Source of the DNA: Lepas anatifera
Taxonomy: Eukaryota > Arthropoda > Thecostraca > Lepadidae
Length of the DNA stretch: 64,000 nt
Direction of reading: 5' to 3'
NCBI GenBank assembly: GCA_034440635.1
Contig: JAOTON010002231.1
Coordinates: forward strand, 310,001 to 374,000
The position numbers and the translations under genes are program-made. Below the pieces are notes generated by a model that did not search any database, was not told the origin of the DNA, and saw only the letters and a list, made by a program, of their open reading frames with translations. Shown here in pieces: positions 1-12,303 of this stretch (positions within the stretch are counted from its first letter, which is position 1; each line of letters begins with the position of its first letter).

Positions 1-2689
1 TTCCCTTTCATATACAGCTACCGTTTGGAAGAGATCAACTCCAAACAGCAGCATTTGAATGAATGAGTAAATCACATACCTCACACTAGATTAATACATT
101 CCGTAGTCCTTAAGAGATTTTATCTAACAAGGCTTAGAAATTGAGTTGGAATGTGTTTGTGACCTACAAATACGTTACCTATTTATATATATATGTGTTT
201 TCTGTAGCTATGAACAAACAACCAGCAAAGTCTTACGCATCCTAGCCAAGCGTTGGTATATTTAGACATCTCCATGGCTGCCAGCCAGTTTGAAGACAGA
301 ATATGGCGTCCGGCCCGACAGCTCAAGTTTAGTTTAGTTCACTCCCCTTCTCCTCGACGCCATATCGCCTCATAGTTGGAACATTGGAGGGCTCCAAGCG
401 AAAAAAACAAAGAAGCACACAAAAACAAAGCTAACAAAACGAGTTCAAATGAGCTGTATGGTCTTAAGTTGTCGGAATGTTTGTCCATGTGGTCTTACAG
501 TGATGCGCCCGGGCCAGCACTGGCGTCCCACAGAGTGCGAAGGCGGGCCGAAGGCGGGCGCCTGACGTGTGAACCACCACGTGTAGGCAGAGGTAGGGTG
601 CCAGCGACATCTCACCAGTTTCAGAAGGTCACCGGTCGACCGGCGTCTCTAACACAATTGCTCAGAACTACGGGAGAGGTCGCTTATTTTCGACAGCGAC
701 GCAAAAAAGCCGCCTCACAGCCGCGATGTGGCGTCGGACCCACGACGAATGTTTAATGATCGCTGTAATCAGAATCAGATGATGGTCTTTTGTTTTCTAG
801 GCTGTTGTGTAGCATGAGTCCAGGGGGATAATTGAAAACCCCGCTGCGATCGTCTATCGAAGACTAACTGTCCATTGTCAAGATATGAACCAGGTCATTA
901 CGCCATAAAGTATTTACAAATCATCCTCAGTGCTATTTGGAACTATATACAGCTTATGTACGCAGGCATTGCTGACCTACCGACAACTTTCATTTGTGAT
1001 ACAGTACAAGCCTTCACGAGTCAACACGTTCGGGCTTCAGCTTGCAATCAAGCCCTTTCCGTTGGAGATGATTTGGCCAGTTCTTTCGACAGCTGGAGGC
1101 CCAGTCGTGACCGGCTTGGAGAGGCAGTGGCCTGACCCGACGGCGGATGACCTGACGCCCCAGAGAGCCAGCGCTGCGGCTCGTGACTACAGGTGTCAGC
1201 CGTGCCACTTTCGATTTCAGAGCGCCGCCATGGCGCGCGCCCGCCGGCGCACGGCGCAGTCCCGGCCCGGCTGGGAGCCAGTCTCACAGTTATCACGAAG
1301 ATAGCTTCCGGTGAGGCAAACGAAAGCGGCGTGACGATGCCGGTGCACACTGGTGGGGCTCGACCCGGGCTCGGCGCTGTATCAGCTGGAGCTTTCAGTG
1401 ATGAAATGAGCTGCTTACCAACATTAGGGCGTGAAGAATAATCGATGGTTGCGGCTGAGCACTCGATGAGGCTGTGGTGCGCTGGGTGCTCCACAAGTGC
1501 TGTGGTGGTCTTTAATGATAGCGCTTAGAGGCATCTCAGGTGATAACCATTTACAAAGAATTTCTACGTTGAAATTATATATGAAAACTTATCACAACTC
1601 CTATGATGTATAGATAGATATGACAGTTAGTGTGTTGCTTTTCACGATATTACGGGCCACTTTCTGTGTTTTCCGTGACACTGCCAGTGTGTGTTCGTAT
1701 AGTGCATGGTTATGCTCTACTGCGCGATCTGTCTGAACTGGTAACACCTACAACTATTTAGGATGCATTGGTAATGCGAACGAAATGTGAGCTTCTGCTT
1801 ATGCACAACAACCAACACTGTCTGGCTCGGAGAGCGACTCGACTCCCCATATCGCACGCACAAGTTCGATCACCGTGATTCATTCAAACAGGCGAAGCTC
1901 ACGCCCCTTGAAAACGCCCTTGCTTAACGATGTTGTTGTCCAGAGCCATTAGCGATTTGGTATCCACCCGTTGGCGCGGCGCTGACGCCCTCGGCGGCTG
2001 CTCACGATCTGCTCAGCTCGGCAAGGATGCGCCCCTCGGCCTCGTCCTTGCCACAGCTGATTACCGCAGACCCGGCACCGCCCGTGGGTTCACTGGTGGG
2101 GGACACACCCGTGCCAACACCCCCACGCGATTAAAACTCGTTTTGAGAGGCATTAGTATTACCGCCAGCCGACTCTCAGACAGATCGATTACGTGCTAAA
2201 GAAGTTTGGTACGACCAATGAAATTTCCCGGAACAGAATTCGAGATTATACAAGACAGACGTCAGTAAAAAAACTATTCGCACGTCTGTCTCTCTAAGCG
2301 TGCAAAATTTAACTCTTTTTATAGCATCCTGCTGACTCGCTGGTGCAGTCAGAAAGTCCAGAGGTAACTATCTTAATAACTATTGAAGCATCACCTCGTA
2401 GCAAGAGCCACATGATGGTAAGCGTTGCGTTGCTTAACAGGCGCGCCATGCTAATGGAATGGAAATGACACCAGTAACAAGCCAGGCTATGCTGATGGGA
2501 TGATGAGATACCTGCCAGCCATTCCTCGCCTCTTTCCCCAGGCATAGTAAGGAGAGGTTGGGAGAGGTACCTGTCATGAAGGTCAGAGAAGATGAAAATA
2601 ATATGTCACTATCATAGATTAAAAAACATGAAAAATAGGCAGGCATAAGGAGGTCTCATTCCAAAGAAATATTTCATAGATTGATGATA
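1..2689. other. No gene recognised; GC-rich patches
   Basis: I see no supported gene here. Three GC- and CpG-rich patches stand out from AT-rich surroundings: about 510-740, 1080-1400 and 1930-2130. The second contains GCCGCCATGG, a very good translation-start context, at about 1224-1233, but the frame closes after roughly two dozen codons and no convincing donor site extends it. Open frames of 86-148 codons in these patches lie on both strands and look like the by-product of high GC content. A promoter-proximal first exon is possible but not shown. Confidence 0.3.
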
Positions 2690-2697
2690 CTCTTGCA

Positions 2698-2880
2698 GCG
2701 TTAGTTTCTGGGCCTTATCGACGCGCCAACTGCCAGGGTTATATGCGTCGCACACTCTCTCCCTGTTAGAAGGGTTTCTCGGGAGCCAGGTTGCTCCTTG
2801 CTAAAGGAATCCGCCGGGCTTTGAACCTGGGTTTGCTGCGTGGAAATCGAGCCCGCTAGCCACTGCACTGCCGCCCCACG
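2698..2880 (-). mobile_element. tRNA-derived SINE with 8-bp target duplication
   Basis: Read on the minus strand this 183-bp unit starts with a tRNA-like head: an A-box-like TGCAGTGGCTAGCGGGCT is followed about 40 bases later by a B-box-like GGTTCAAAGCCC. Its 3' end carries GGCAGTTGGCGCGTCGATAA, a tail motif also seen at 14.65 kb and, in altered form, in the SINE at 17.0 kb. The direct repeat CTCTTGCA flanks the unit at 2690-2697 and 2881-2888, as expected of target-primed insertion. The head does not fold as an intact tRNA, so this is a SINE and not a tRNA gene. A TA microsatellite follows at 2923-2950. Confidence 0.75.
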
Positions 2881-2922
2881 CTCTTGCAAGCATTTTTATT
2901 AGGATACGGCAATTATCTTCGA

Positions 2923-2950
<28 letters not shown>
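2923..2950. repeat. (TA)n microsatellite
   Basis: About 14 uninterrupted TA dinucleotides, next to the SINE insertion. Confidence 0.95.
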
Positions 2951-2954
<4 letters not shown>

Positions 2955-3196
2955 CTTCATCACAGATTTCAGGGAATTTTAGGTACATTCCTTTCTGTTT
3001 TTATAGCGGTACGTGTGTACAATGCATGCATAATAAGCCAGCTGGGCCATTTTTACGCTTATGAAGATGAGAAGAGTGTACCTAGCGATTATCACTTATG
3101 TGTGTCTGCTCCAAAATCAGAAGATATCATTTAGCTGCTAGTAAATATGTTTCCGTAAGATTCCGTCTTTGTAGTTCAACCTAAAGTTTAATTGGC

Positions 3197-4218
3197 TTAA
3201 CCCGTGCCCCACCGGGGGTCCGGTGCCACCTTCACCCCGCGAGGGGCATCGATGGCTCCCCCTCTAACTGCGAAAACAATTGGCTAGCGGCAAACTGCAA
3301 AGTGCATCGGAAAGCTTTCATGAATTCAGGATGATTTTACTCGACATGTTTAAGCGCTTAGGTCAATGTCTTGACCACCAGATGTCAAGCTAGGTCACGA
3401 TAGGCCAATTCCACTAAAATATGTAATGCTTACGAAACCTAGACATAGCTCTCATGCTATTAGAGCTATTGAAATCTGGTAAAATTCATTTGATAGGCAA
3501 TTGCCAGGGCTTTCTCTGCTATGCGGAACATAATGATCTCCCGCCAGTGGTTTGACCTCCAGAGGGCACCTCTTGACTTAACATGACCTGAGGTCACGGA
3601 AGGTCAGAAAGTGAACTTTTCGTACATAAAATGAAAGCCATTGACCAGACATACGCGATGATCTTTAATTCAGTCTCTAGCCTGATTAGGTCAAAAGCAA
3701 TCGTCAAAATACTATGTTTGACCCTGGTGACCTGTGATGACCTGCAAAGTGCAAATATTGCCCATGGAATCCGTAAAAGAATGACCAAGAATACTTTTCT
3801 GAGAAATCTGAGCATTTGAAATTATTTTTGTGACTTTTAGATCATAAGACAGCTTTTCCCAATGCTTTGTCTATGAGAGAGATCAGCTCGTGACCTAAAC
3901 TCAGGTCACTAAACCGAAAAATCCCGGGTATGAATTTTGTAGACCCTAGAAGGTTATCAAGTGCGGAAAGTTTCAAATCGATCAGCTTAGAAATGTAGCT
4001 ATGGTAGTGCTCAAAATTTGAAGTGAGGTGACCTTGGTTGACCTCGCCTGGTGACCTGACCTAGTGTGGCCCAGGATTAAAAATTCAGGGATGGTGGGAA
4101 AACTATGGTGTGAGAGGTAGACAGTTCAACTGCGTCGGTGCGACTCGTCCTTTTCTGTTATTCTGAAAAAAATTGTAGGGGAGTCATCGATGGCCCCTCC
4201 CGGTTGGGCCAGGGTTAA
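3197..4218 (+). mobile_element. TTAA-flanked non-autonomous DNA element, type B
   Basis: The element is bounded by TTAA at 3197-3200 and 4215-4218 and is 1022 bp long. Both ends are GC-rich and inverted relative to each other; each carries an ATCGATGGC core close to the terminus and a GCCCCACCGGGG-like stretch, degraded at the right end. Its interior is collinear with the 1023-bp copy at 51554-52576 in the same orientation, and with 21069-21893 inverted. It has no coding capacity. The interior repeatedly carries AGGTCA or its complement. A TTAA target is typical of the piggyBac and Kolobok superfamilies; which one applies cannot be told without the autonomous partner. Confidence 0.75.
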
Positions 4219-7200
4219 GTGGTGACGTAAAACTATACGAGACTGCTTGATGTGCTGTTTCCTGTTTAGCATGAAACGATTGTGCAGCTAAAATATTAAT
4301 TGTCAGTATGATGATCAGTGAAGACCAGTTTTGATGCTGCAGTCTTGGCAATTTATTTTCTTTCACCAAAAATATCTGCCCATAATCAATTTTGCGCTAC
4401 CAACCATGGCTTAATTTGCCAGAGTAGCATTCACATCCTTAACCAAAACAATGTAATATAGAAGCAAGCCATAGAACTAAATTAGAACTTCATAGAAATT
4501 AATTTTCATCCTTTATATATTCAAAGGTACAGTCTTTATATTTAGAAATCACAAGTGAGAGACAAGAGAAGCATCCCTGATATGTATTAGGCATGAGGTA
4601 AGAGAATATATTATTGGAGAAAATTCAAGTGATTTATGATCTATTTATTTATCGTTTAGCTTTATCTTAAAGATCACCCGTGTCAAAAAACAGGCCCCAC
4701 TTGTTGTAAACGGCGAAATCCAGAAGCCGTTTTCTCGCCCTCGATGACAGACCCTCCGATGACTTGCAGCACTTGCGCAGTGCACAGGATGTGGCTCTTC
4801 AATGTTAGGCAACCTGTTGTGGTCTATCACGCTGCGGTGCTGTGGATGCTACGGTCATTAACAGGCCCACAAACTACCCACAACTAGTCGGCGGGCGAAT
4901 TAGGAGGCCTTCCATCCGCCGGCGACGATTGCAGACCGACAGGAAGCCATGTGCAACAAATCATGGCGATTACGTTGTCGTCGGCAGCCCGAAAATCACG
5001 GCATTAGGTACCGTCACGCTCCGTAGAGAGGTAACGCTGCAGTCGTTTGGTGGTTTGTGATCTCGTAAGGTGATATTGAAAGGAATGCGTGGCTGCATTC
5101 TCAGCTGGTGCAGGCGTAAGCGTTCGGCTCGTTGACATTAGGAAAAAGTGTTATAGCTATTCCTTTGTCATTTATTAGAAAAGGGGTTTAATGTGCGTGG
5201 AATTGTATGGTGTTAACTAGGTTCAGAGTAATTTTAGAATGAACTTAGGCTAATGATGGGATTTTTGCTGTTGTTTCTTCACAACGTACCGTAACTGTTC
5301 TCTGATCAGTGAGACCTATTATATGTATTATTTTCACCATATGATGGTGAGAACTGAGAACTAGCCTAGTCCGCCACAAGGAGTGCCCGTATCCGGCAAG
5401 GCGGCTAATAAAGAAACGATTCATTTCCGATGTTTTGGGGTCGCGGCCAAGCACCGGAGGGTCGGTAATAGCGCGGGACAGTGGTGTATGGGTCCTCTCT
5501 AGAGATGCCATAAACCATATTAGTACAATCCAGGCAAGGTTCTCCTCACCGTCGCCGAATCCACCACGTCAACCGACATTTCTGTCGAAATCACCGGCAT
5601 CCAGGTCTGTGGTTAGTCGCGTGCAGTTGGATGGCTGTGGGGATCGGTGTCACAGGTCGCGGTGCGGCGGCCCCCGGGACACTATCGCGGCAAACTCACG
5701 CGCATGTGAAACCGTGCGTGGGCGATCCGAATGGATTGAGCGAGATCGATGCCGGATCGTATGGCAGCATTTGACAGATCGGACGCGGCACACATCGATG
5801 AACTGCGCCTTCCAAATTGAATGCTTTAGGTGAGATGAAGCACGCTGCTCCACTTAAAAATATCCGTGTTCATTGGACTGTAAAATTCACTGGTCGGGAA
5901 ATCAAATAGAGACAAAGCCTTGTCTTATGAAAATAATGGAAAAACAGGAGAAGCACCTCTTTTCTTAAGCATATATGGGTGTCCTTAAAATTTTTACGGA
6001 CATAACTGCTCATGAAAAATTAAGAGTAGTGTTGGAGAACCTCTACATTTTCTTAAAAACTCTACAAAAAAATGTAGGGTAGTGATAGCATGGTGACCTC
6101 TTTTGCTTTCTTACTTGTGATTAGAAGATAATTAATGCTGAAAATATTTTTGAAAAAAACTTTTGAAAGAGGGAAAAGGGAAATAATAATGTTGTTTGAG
6201 TTTAGAGGCTCACCAACCAATGCAGTCATATAGTGTCCAGGAAATATTTCCACCTAGAACGAAGGTTTTCTCAGAGCTTTTGTAAATGTAATGTGATGCC
6301 CAAGAAACTTAGATTACTGGTGGTACAATGGCGCCCGGGAAAGTAGGTCACTGTCCTTTGCAGCTGAGTTTATCAATTGCAAAGGGATAGAACTTGCGAA
6401 TGTTAGCGAGGAGGCGAACGGACACACACAAATTCCGTTTACACACAATGGCAGGGCCAAAAAGTGTTCATTGTGTCACCATTGAAAATGCAAAACCATT
6501 AATGTGTCACCAGCCCAGGCTGCAAAATGTGGTACGTTTTGCATTAGTAGGATACCAGTGAATACTCCTGGACCATCCTATTTGTTGAAAAGCATTGCAA
6601 GTTCAAATCACAGGTGCCAATTTCGGTGATTTGTTTTATCATTGGCCTGGAGGAAACATGTCGGTTAATCTTTGTCACTTTGCCAACCTTGGGCTGTCAC
6701 CATGCAGAATACCAGAATGGTAGGTTTTTCGACCCCTGCGCAACGGCATTGACTAATTCTCAGGCTCGTCAGAAACCGGCTAATAGACACCTTGCCAGGG
6801 ATGACGTTTTTTTGGGGGGCAAGCTGGGAAATTAGATTACAGCACGAATAGCTCTTGTTTTCTTTTGGATCCAGCTTCCATCTTTTAGAACGCCAAATTC
6901 AGTGCTGCCTATAAACCCACTTGTCCGGTTGTTTGACACGCACTTGGCACACTTGAAAGACAAAGAAAGCGCGCGTTGGGCACCGTGATAAGTGGGGTTT
7001 AAAGCCAAAACTCGTTTTGGTGTTCTAAAAGACGAAATTTGAGTCCAGAAGCAAATAACATATTGATGCTGAAGCCCAATCTTCCAGCTCACCATCCCCT
7101 CCCTAAAATTCAACCCTGCCTCCGTGCATATTGACCAGACAGCTGAATGGTCCATATCACGACCCCTGCGACGGCGCTAAAAGGGCCCTGGTGGGTAAAA

Positions 7201-7603
7201 AGGGCCCTGATTGTTACAGAATAGAGTGCTGAAGAGGGCTTAAGAGGGCCCTGTCTGGCATGAAATTTCAAACTTGGCCACAGAGCATAGTGCGGGCAAG
7301 CCGCGCTTCACGGCCCGTGTCCTCAGGGGGCCCTCTGGGGAGGGGGCGGCTGTCCCTGCCGCCCCCCGTCTTGGCTACACCTCTGTGCGGCTCCAGGAAA
7401 CTATTTCAAGTTTCGTCTTGCATATTTGTTTGTTTGCACGTCACGAAGAACTCTGGCGATTTTTTCCCACCTACTAAGCCAATTGTGATAAAAACATCAG
7501 GGGACACAGTGACGGATCCATGCCTTTATTTCGGAGGAGGGGGGCTAGGGAGCTCAAGTCTCCTCCGCCATTGCCTCGGATCAGCCTCCGCCTATGTATT
7601 AGC
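4219..7603. other. No gene recognised
   Basis: This 3.4-kb stretch is mostly AT-rich and without a supported gene. A 132-codon plus-strand frame at 5435-5833 crosses a CpG-rich patch and resembles no family I know. Three copies of AGGGCCCTG lie between about 7180 and 7253. A poly-G-rich stretch near 7535-7555 follows the phrase TGACGGATCC, a form often found near ends of DNA transposons, so older transposon debris is likely. Confidence 0.3.
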
Positions 7604-8533
7604 TATAGGCACTCGGAGCACTGGAAGGGGCCTCGGAGGCCCTCCCCACCTGTTTTTCCGAGGTGGCCGGAGAACTGCCCCTAGCCATAAAACGATACTT
7701 GGCCACATTTAACAGAATTTATAGCGCGTCGATTGGTGAAGACTTTTTGAAAATCAGTCGAAAATTTTTTGACTTATAGGCTTTCAAAGTCAGACCTGCA
7801 TTTTGAGATCGCCGTAAACGTGCGGTCGGACCAGTTAGCTTGCATTGGAGACTGAGTAGTGGCGTCATAACGTCATATAAGCGGGATTATATGTCAAGGT
7901 CACTTCACATGAAAGTCAAGGTCAAGGTCAAAGGTCACAGATTAAGGTCATATCTGCATTTTCAAGGTCACTGACCACTGTGCGTCCGGCCAAATGACGT
8001 TACCCGGTCTGACCTATATTATGCTATGATGTCATCGGTAGGGTACCCCAATGCAAAGTTCAAGGTCAAAGATCAAGGTCAAAGGTCATTGGGAAAGGGA
8101 AATCCTCATTTCCCGCCAAACAATGGCTACAGTGTTAGTCAAAGTGTAAATTATAAGTAGTATAACATATGGTGACCTTAAATGTCAATGACCTTGAATG
8201 ACCTTGACCCAAAAGTTGTGGGGAAGCCTCTTTGAGACCTCTTCTCTATGAACCTTGTCCGCCTTTAGCTTATTCCTACAATTTTCCCGCATAATCGCAG
8301 CATTTACCAATCGAACCCCAGCATGGCAAATATTTGACCTTTATCAACCTCATTTGACCTTCAAGATATTGACCTAGGTCAATGAAAATTGGTCATCATG
8401 TAGATCACCATAGCTCTCATCCACCTGCCAAGTGGCGTTTTTCTAACCGTCTTAGTTTCCGAGATCTTAGGGGGGACCTACCAGGCCCCCTCAGTACGCA
8501 TTAGTGCCAGACCCCCTCCAGTGCGGGTGTTAA
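7604..8533 (-). mobile_element. TTAA-family element, type C, left-end degraded
   Basis: This copy is collinear with 8530-9454 over nearly its full length. Its left end is degraded: where the neighbour has TTAACACGCGCACTGGAG this copy has a scrambled run ending in GCACTGGAAGGGGCCTCGG. Its right end is the shared TTAA at 8530-8533. Strand is relative to the copy at 16460, which lies the other way. The interior contains AGGTCA half-sites, including exact DR1 pairs (AGGTCA-A-AGGTCA) at 7925-7937 and 8076-8088. No protein is encoded. Confidence 0.75.
7925..7937 (+). promoter_or_regulatory. Perfect DR1 nuclear-receptor motif
   Basis: Two AGGTCA half-sites are separated by one A, and a further AGGTCA precedes them in the run CAAGGTCAAGGTCA. 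DR1 is the classical site of HNF4, RXR/USP and COUP/SVP-type receptors. Its presence is seen in the sequence; activity is not known. Confidence 0.5.
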
Positions 8534-9454
8534 CACGCGCACTGGAGGGGGGCCTCGGAGGCCCCCCACCTGTTTTTCCGAGGTGGCCGAAGAACCGCTT
8601 GTAGCGGAAAAACGAAACCTGGCCACATTTAACAGGATTTAATAGCCCGTCGATTGGTGAAGACTTTTTGAAAATCGGCCGAAAAAATTTTTGACTTATA
8701 GGCTTTCAAAGTTAGACCTGCATTTTGAGATCGCCATAAACGCGCGGTCGGACCAGTTAGCTTGCATTGAAGACCGAGTGGTGACGTCTTAACGTCATAT
8801 AAGCGGGACTATATGTCAAGGTCACTTCACATGAAAGTCAATGTCAAGGTCAAAGGTCACAAGTCAAGGTCATATCTGCACTTTCAAGGTCACTGACCAC
8901 TGTGCGTCCGGCCAAATGACGTTACCCCGTCTGACATATATTATGCTATGACGTCATCGGTAGGGTACCCCAATACAAAAGTCAAGGTCAAAGATCAAGG
9001 TCAAAGGTCATTGGGAAAGGGCAATCCTCATTTCCCGCCAAACAATGGCTACAGTGTTAGTCAAAGTGTAAATTATAAGTAGTATACCATATGGTGACCT
9101 TAAAGGTCAATGACCTTGAATGACCTTAACCCAAAAGTTGTGGGGAAGCCTCTTTGAGACCTCTTCTCTATGAACCTTGTCCGCCTTTAGCTTATTCCCG
9201 CCATTTTCCTGCATAATCACAGCATTTATCAATCGATACCAGCATGGCCAATATTTGACATTTACGACCTCGTTTAACCTTAAAGATATTGACCTAGATC
9301 AATGAAAATTGGTCATCATGTAGATCACCATAGCTCTCATCCACCTGCCAAGTGGCGTTTTTTTAACCGTCTTAGTTTCTGAGATCTTAGGGGGGACCTA
9401 CCAGGCCCCCCTCAGTGCGCATTAGTGCCAGACCCCCTCCAGTGCGGGTGTTAA
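8530..9454 (-). mobile_element. TTAA-family element, type C, complete (925 bp)
   Basis: It is bounded by TTAA at 8530-8533 and 9451-9454. The left end reads TTAACACGCGCACTGGAGGG and the right end, reverse-complemented, TTAACACCCGCACTGGAGGG, so the terminal inverted repeats are clear. Both boundary TTAA sites are shared with neighbouring elements. Inside are about a dozen AGGTCA/TGACCT half-sites, several in the extended form TCAAGGTCA, exact DR1 pairs at 8847-8859 and 8998-9010, and a perfect CRE (TGACGTCA) near 8949. Non-coding. Confidence 0.85.
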
Positions 9455-10255
9455 CACGCGCACTGGAGGGTCCCTGGCATGACGCGCCCCGCTGGGGGGG
9501 CGTTTCCACCTCCCTCCGTATCTCATTCCCCACGAAAGCTAAAGGAAAATTATGTATAATATGACCCTGCTAGGTCAAAAGTGAAAATGAACTGACCTCG
9601 AGCTAGGTCAGGGTCACAGAGTGACCCGGTATGGTCATGTTGCATATCAATAAACTCCCCGTGACACTATAAGCACAATGAAAGCAAAATTGGAGCTTTA
9701 TCTCAATTCAGTCAGAAGTTATTGGCAAAACAATCACTCTATGCTCCCGTGACCTGACATGACCTTTGAGAGGTCAGATACTCAAAAACTCTACTTTTTG
9801 GTCAAGATCAAGGTAAGGATAGACGGTTTGAGGATTTTCAGCTTTATCTATCCAGTGTTTACTGAAAACGAGCCCATTCTATTTTTCACCATAGACTTAT
9901 AATGGGGTGACCAAAAATTTGACCCCACCTTAGGTCAAAAATATCGAAATTCTGAGGTAGCAGATTTGTAGACCCTAATACCCTTATCATATTGTAGAAG
10001 TTTCAAACTGATCCATTCGCTGATGTTTCCTGGGCGCCACTTCAAACTCGTGATTTTAGGTTTTGAGGTTGGGTCACTTGACCTTGAATAGCTTCTTGAC
10101 CTGACATGACCTTAACTAAAAAATTTGGTCAGATGTTTAAAATTAATCAGAAATAAGGTGCTGTAAGTTTCGTTGTTCTGCGTCGCTTCGTTTTTTAGAT
10201 ATCTGGGGAAAACCAGTAGGGGGCGAATTTTGCCACCCAGCGGGGTGCGTGTTAA
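9451..10255 (+). mobile_element. TTAA-family element, type D (805 bp)
   Basis: It begins with the TTAA it shares with the preceding element and ends with TTAA at 10252-10255. The left end reads TTAACACGCGCACTGGAGGG and the right end, reverse-complemented, TTAACACGCACCCCGCTGGG. The first ten or so bases match types A and C, while the second GC-rich block (GCCCCGCTGGGG near 9490) pairs with CACCCAGCGGGGTGCG at the right end. The interior differs from C and resembles type A in layout: a gaccctgctaggtca segment, then scattered TGACCT. Non-coding. Confidence 0.7.
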
Positions 10256-11972
10256 GGGGGTGCTTAAACCCCTAGCCCCCTTCAATTTTATCTGCCAATG
10301 AGGAGACTCCTGATTTTCGGTGCTGTTGCACAGGCACAACATCTCATCAACTCAGTTGAAGGTGACGTAGTGTCTGCAGGTAGACTACTGGCCTTTCTAA
10401 TATACGCGTCTGAGTCATCTTCAGAAAAACAAATCGCACGCGAGGTTCAAAAGCTTTTCTACCCAGCGTCCTGCGAAACATTTTATCAATTACCATGATC
10501 ACTGCAGAATGAAGTTCAGTGAAAGCAGTGCAAGAAAAGCATCGTCTGCATTCCTCATTCATATCGCTCACAAAAGGCAGAGCAATGACTTTTAGCGCGA
10601 CAAGGAAGCATTTGAATGAAATGAGCTCCCTTGTATAGTAGTTGGGTCACTCTGTTTCGCCTGTACAGTCAACCCAACTAAGCACAGTGGCGGATGGTCG
10701 CTGCACCTGCGACCACTGAAATCCACAATTCTATCGCCTCTTCAATTCACTCAGCCGCTGACCATAAAACCCATTCTAAGAATGAGATGACTGGTTATCG
10801 CTCTCATTTCTACAGCTTCCTCTCTCTAGACAGATGTAATGCCTTATGTCGAAGTTTAAAGCGTGCTAATTTGAAATTCGAGACGTTCTGGACTCGAGTT
10901 GCAGGCAACGGGAGATTTTTTGCATTTCTTGCGCGCCAATTTTTCAATTGGGTTTCACGTTTTGACACACAGTTGGTGACACAGTGAACATCTTTTCTTC
11001 CCCTGGAGAAATAAAAATGTTGTATTTTTCAATGACAACTGTTGGAAGCTGGTGCAGAACTAAGTTTTCGCGGATGGACGCATGCCTCTGAGAGATACTG
11101 CTATGTTCGAAAGTGCAGCCTTCAGGTTACTTTCGTTTGCACCATTGTAGTCTCCGTGGCCTCTAAAACGTCCTCGGAAATAGTGAATGGAATTTGTCGG
11201 GCTTAAACTTGGACTCGAACTGAGCAGGATGTTGATAAACAAGACAGAAAACTCCGTACTTCCATATTTCTTTGGTCTCAAAGGCTAACATATTCGAGGC
11301 GATAGTCATTTTGAAGCCCCCCCCATTCTGACCCGCAGCCAGCCGGTAGACTGCAGGGCGTAACACGTAGTGGAGGGAAAAGGGAGGCAGCAGCCGCTTT
11401 CCAATCCGGTAACGTTTTTTGTCCACAGTGAGTTCTGGAGTAAAAATTCAAAAGACGGTCATTACGAGAGAGGCATGTATGTTTTCGAGGGAGTTATGTA
11501 TAGTAATGTGGATGGCTATGACAAGTAGCTTAGGAACCATTGTCTGGGCTGAAAACCGAGTATATTTCAGACACGTGCATGAAGGTGGCTATTCATAAAG
11601 ATAGCATGGAGTTCAATCTTCTAAATAGTGACTAATATTCAAGTCAATAGAAAAAGTGTTCATCTCCATTCCCTTCATCGTGAGGCTCTCCACTTATCTT
11701 ATGCAAGGCGCCTAATAATGACAGCAAGTGAAACGAGTTAGGGCTAAGATATGAGAAAACACAGCTTACAACAATGCTGACGTTGACCAAAGAGGCCAAT
11801 CACTTACCATGGCCGTTGATCAGTGATCTCCAATTCCTGACGTCTTCATTTCTTCTAGCTCCCACCAGTGCTCGTAGATTGCGTAGAAAGGTAGTCCTCA
11901 CAAGGGGGCGTATTCCACGCACGGGCATTGTAACACAGCCGTCATCCTACGCCGCTCAATCACTCGAGTAAT
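10256..11972. other. No gene recognised
   Basis: I see no supported gene or repeat with defined ends in this 1.7-kb stretch. Confidence 0.35.
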
Positions 11973-12303
11973 CGATGACCTGCCGTTCCCCGTTGTGTCT
12001 CACACGTCAGCCGACCAGAGACTCCACAGCTGGCTCCACATTGGCAGCAGAGTCATCAGCCTGCGGTAACCCTTGAGCCCAGCCTGGGTCTGTGTCGGTT
12101 TGCGGCCGCGGCGGCCCCTTGCCGTGATCTGTGTCAGCCGACTCCCGCACCCAGCGCCCAGCCGTGCCAGCCAGTGTCTGCGGCGGACTCTTCCCAGCTC
12201 GCCTCTCACACACCCCTCTACAGCGCCCACATCTCACACGCCCGGTGCACCGCTCTCGCCTCTGTTGTACTCCTCTACCCCCCGTGTTACACTCTCACTG
12301 AAG
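11973..12303 (+). other. GC-rich block ending in a strong donor-like site; possible first exon
   Basis: A GC- and CpG-rich block of about 330 bp in AT-rich surroundings ends in CACTGAAG|GTGAGC (exon side to 12303), a near-consensus 5' splice site. Open frames cross it on both strands (plus 12073-12336, minus 12000-12237), and none matches a family I recognise. One reading is a CpG-island-like first exon of the plus-strand gene whose recognised exons start at 20275. The alternative is a chance donor in a GC-rich patch. I cannot choose between them. Confidence 0.25.

Noticed and set aside
1048..1494. 148-codon minus-strand frame
   Set aside because: A CpG-rich patch with competing frames on the other strand; no family resemblance and no clear splice sites.
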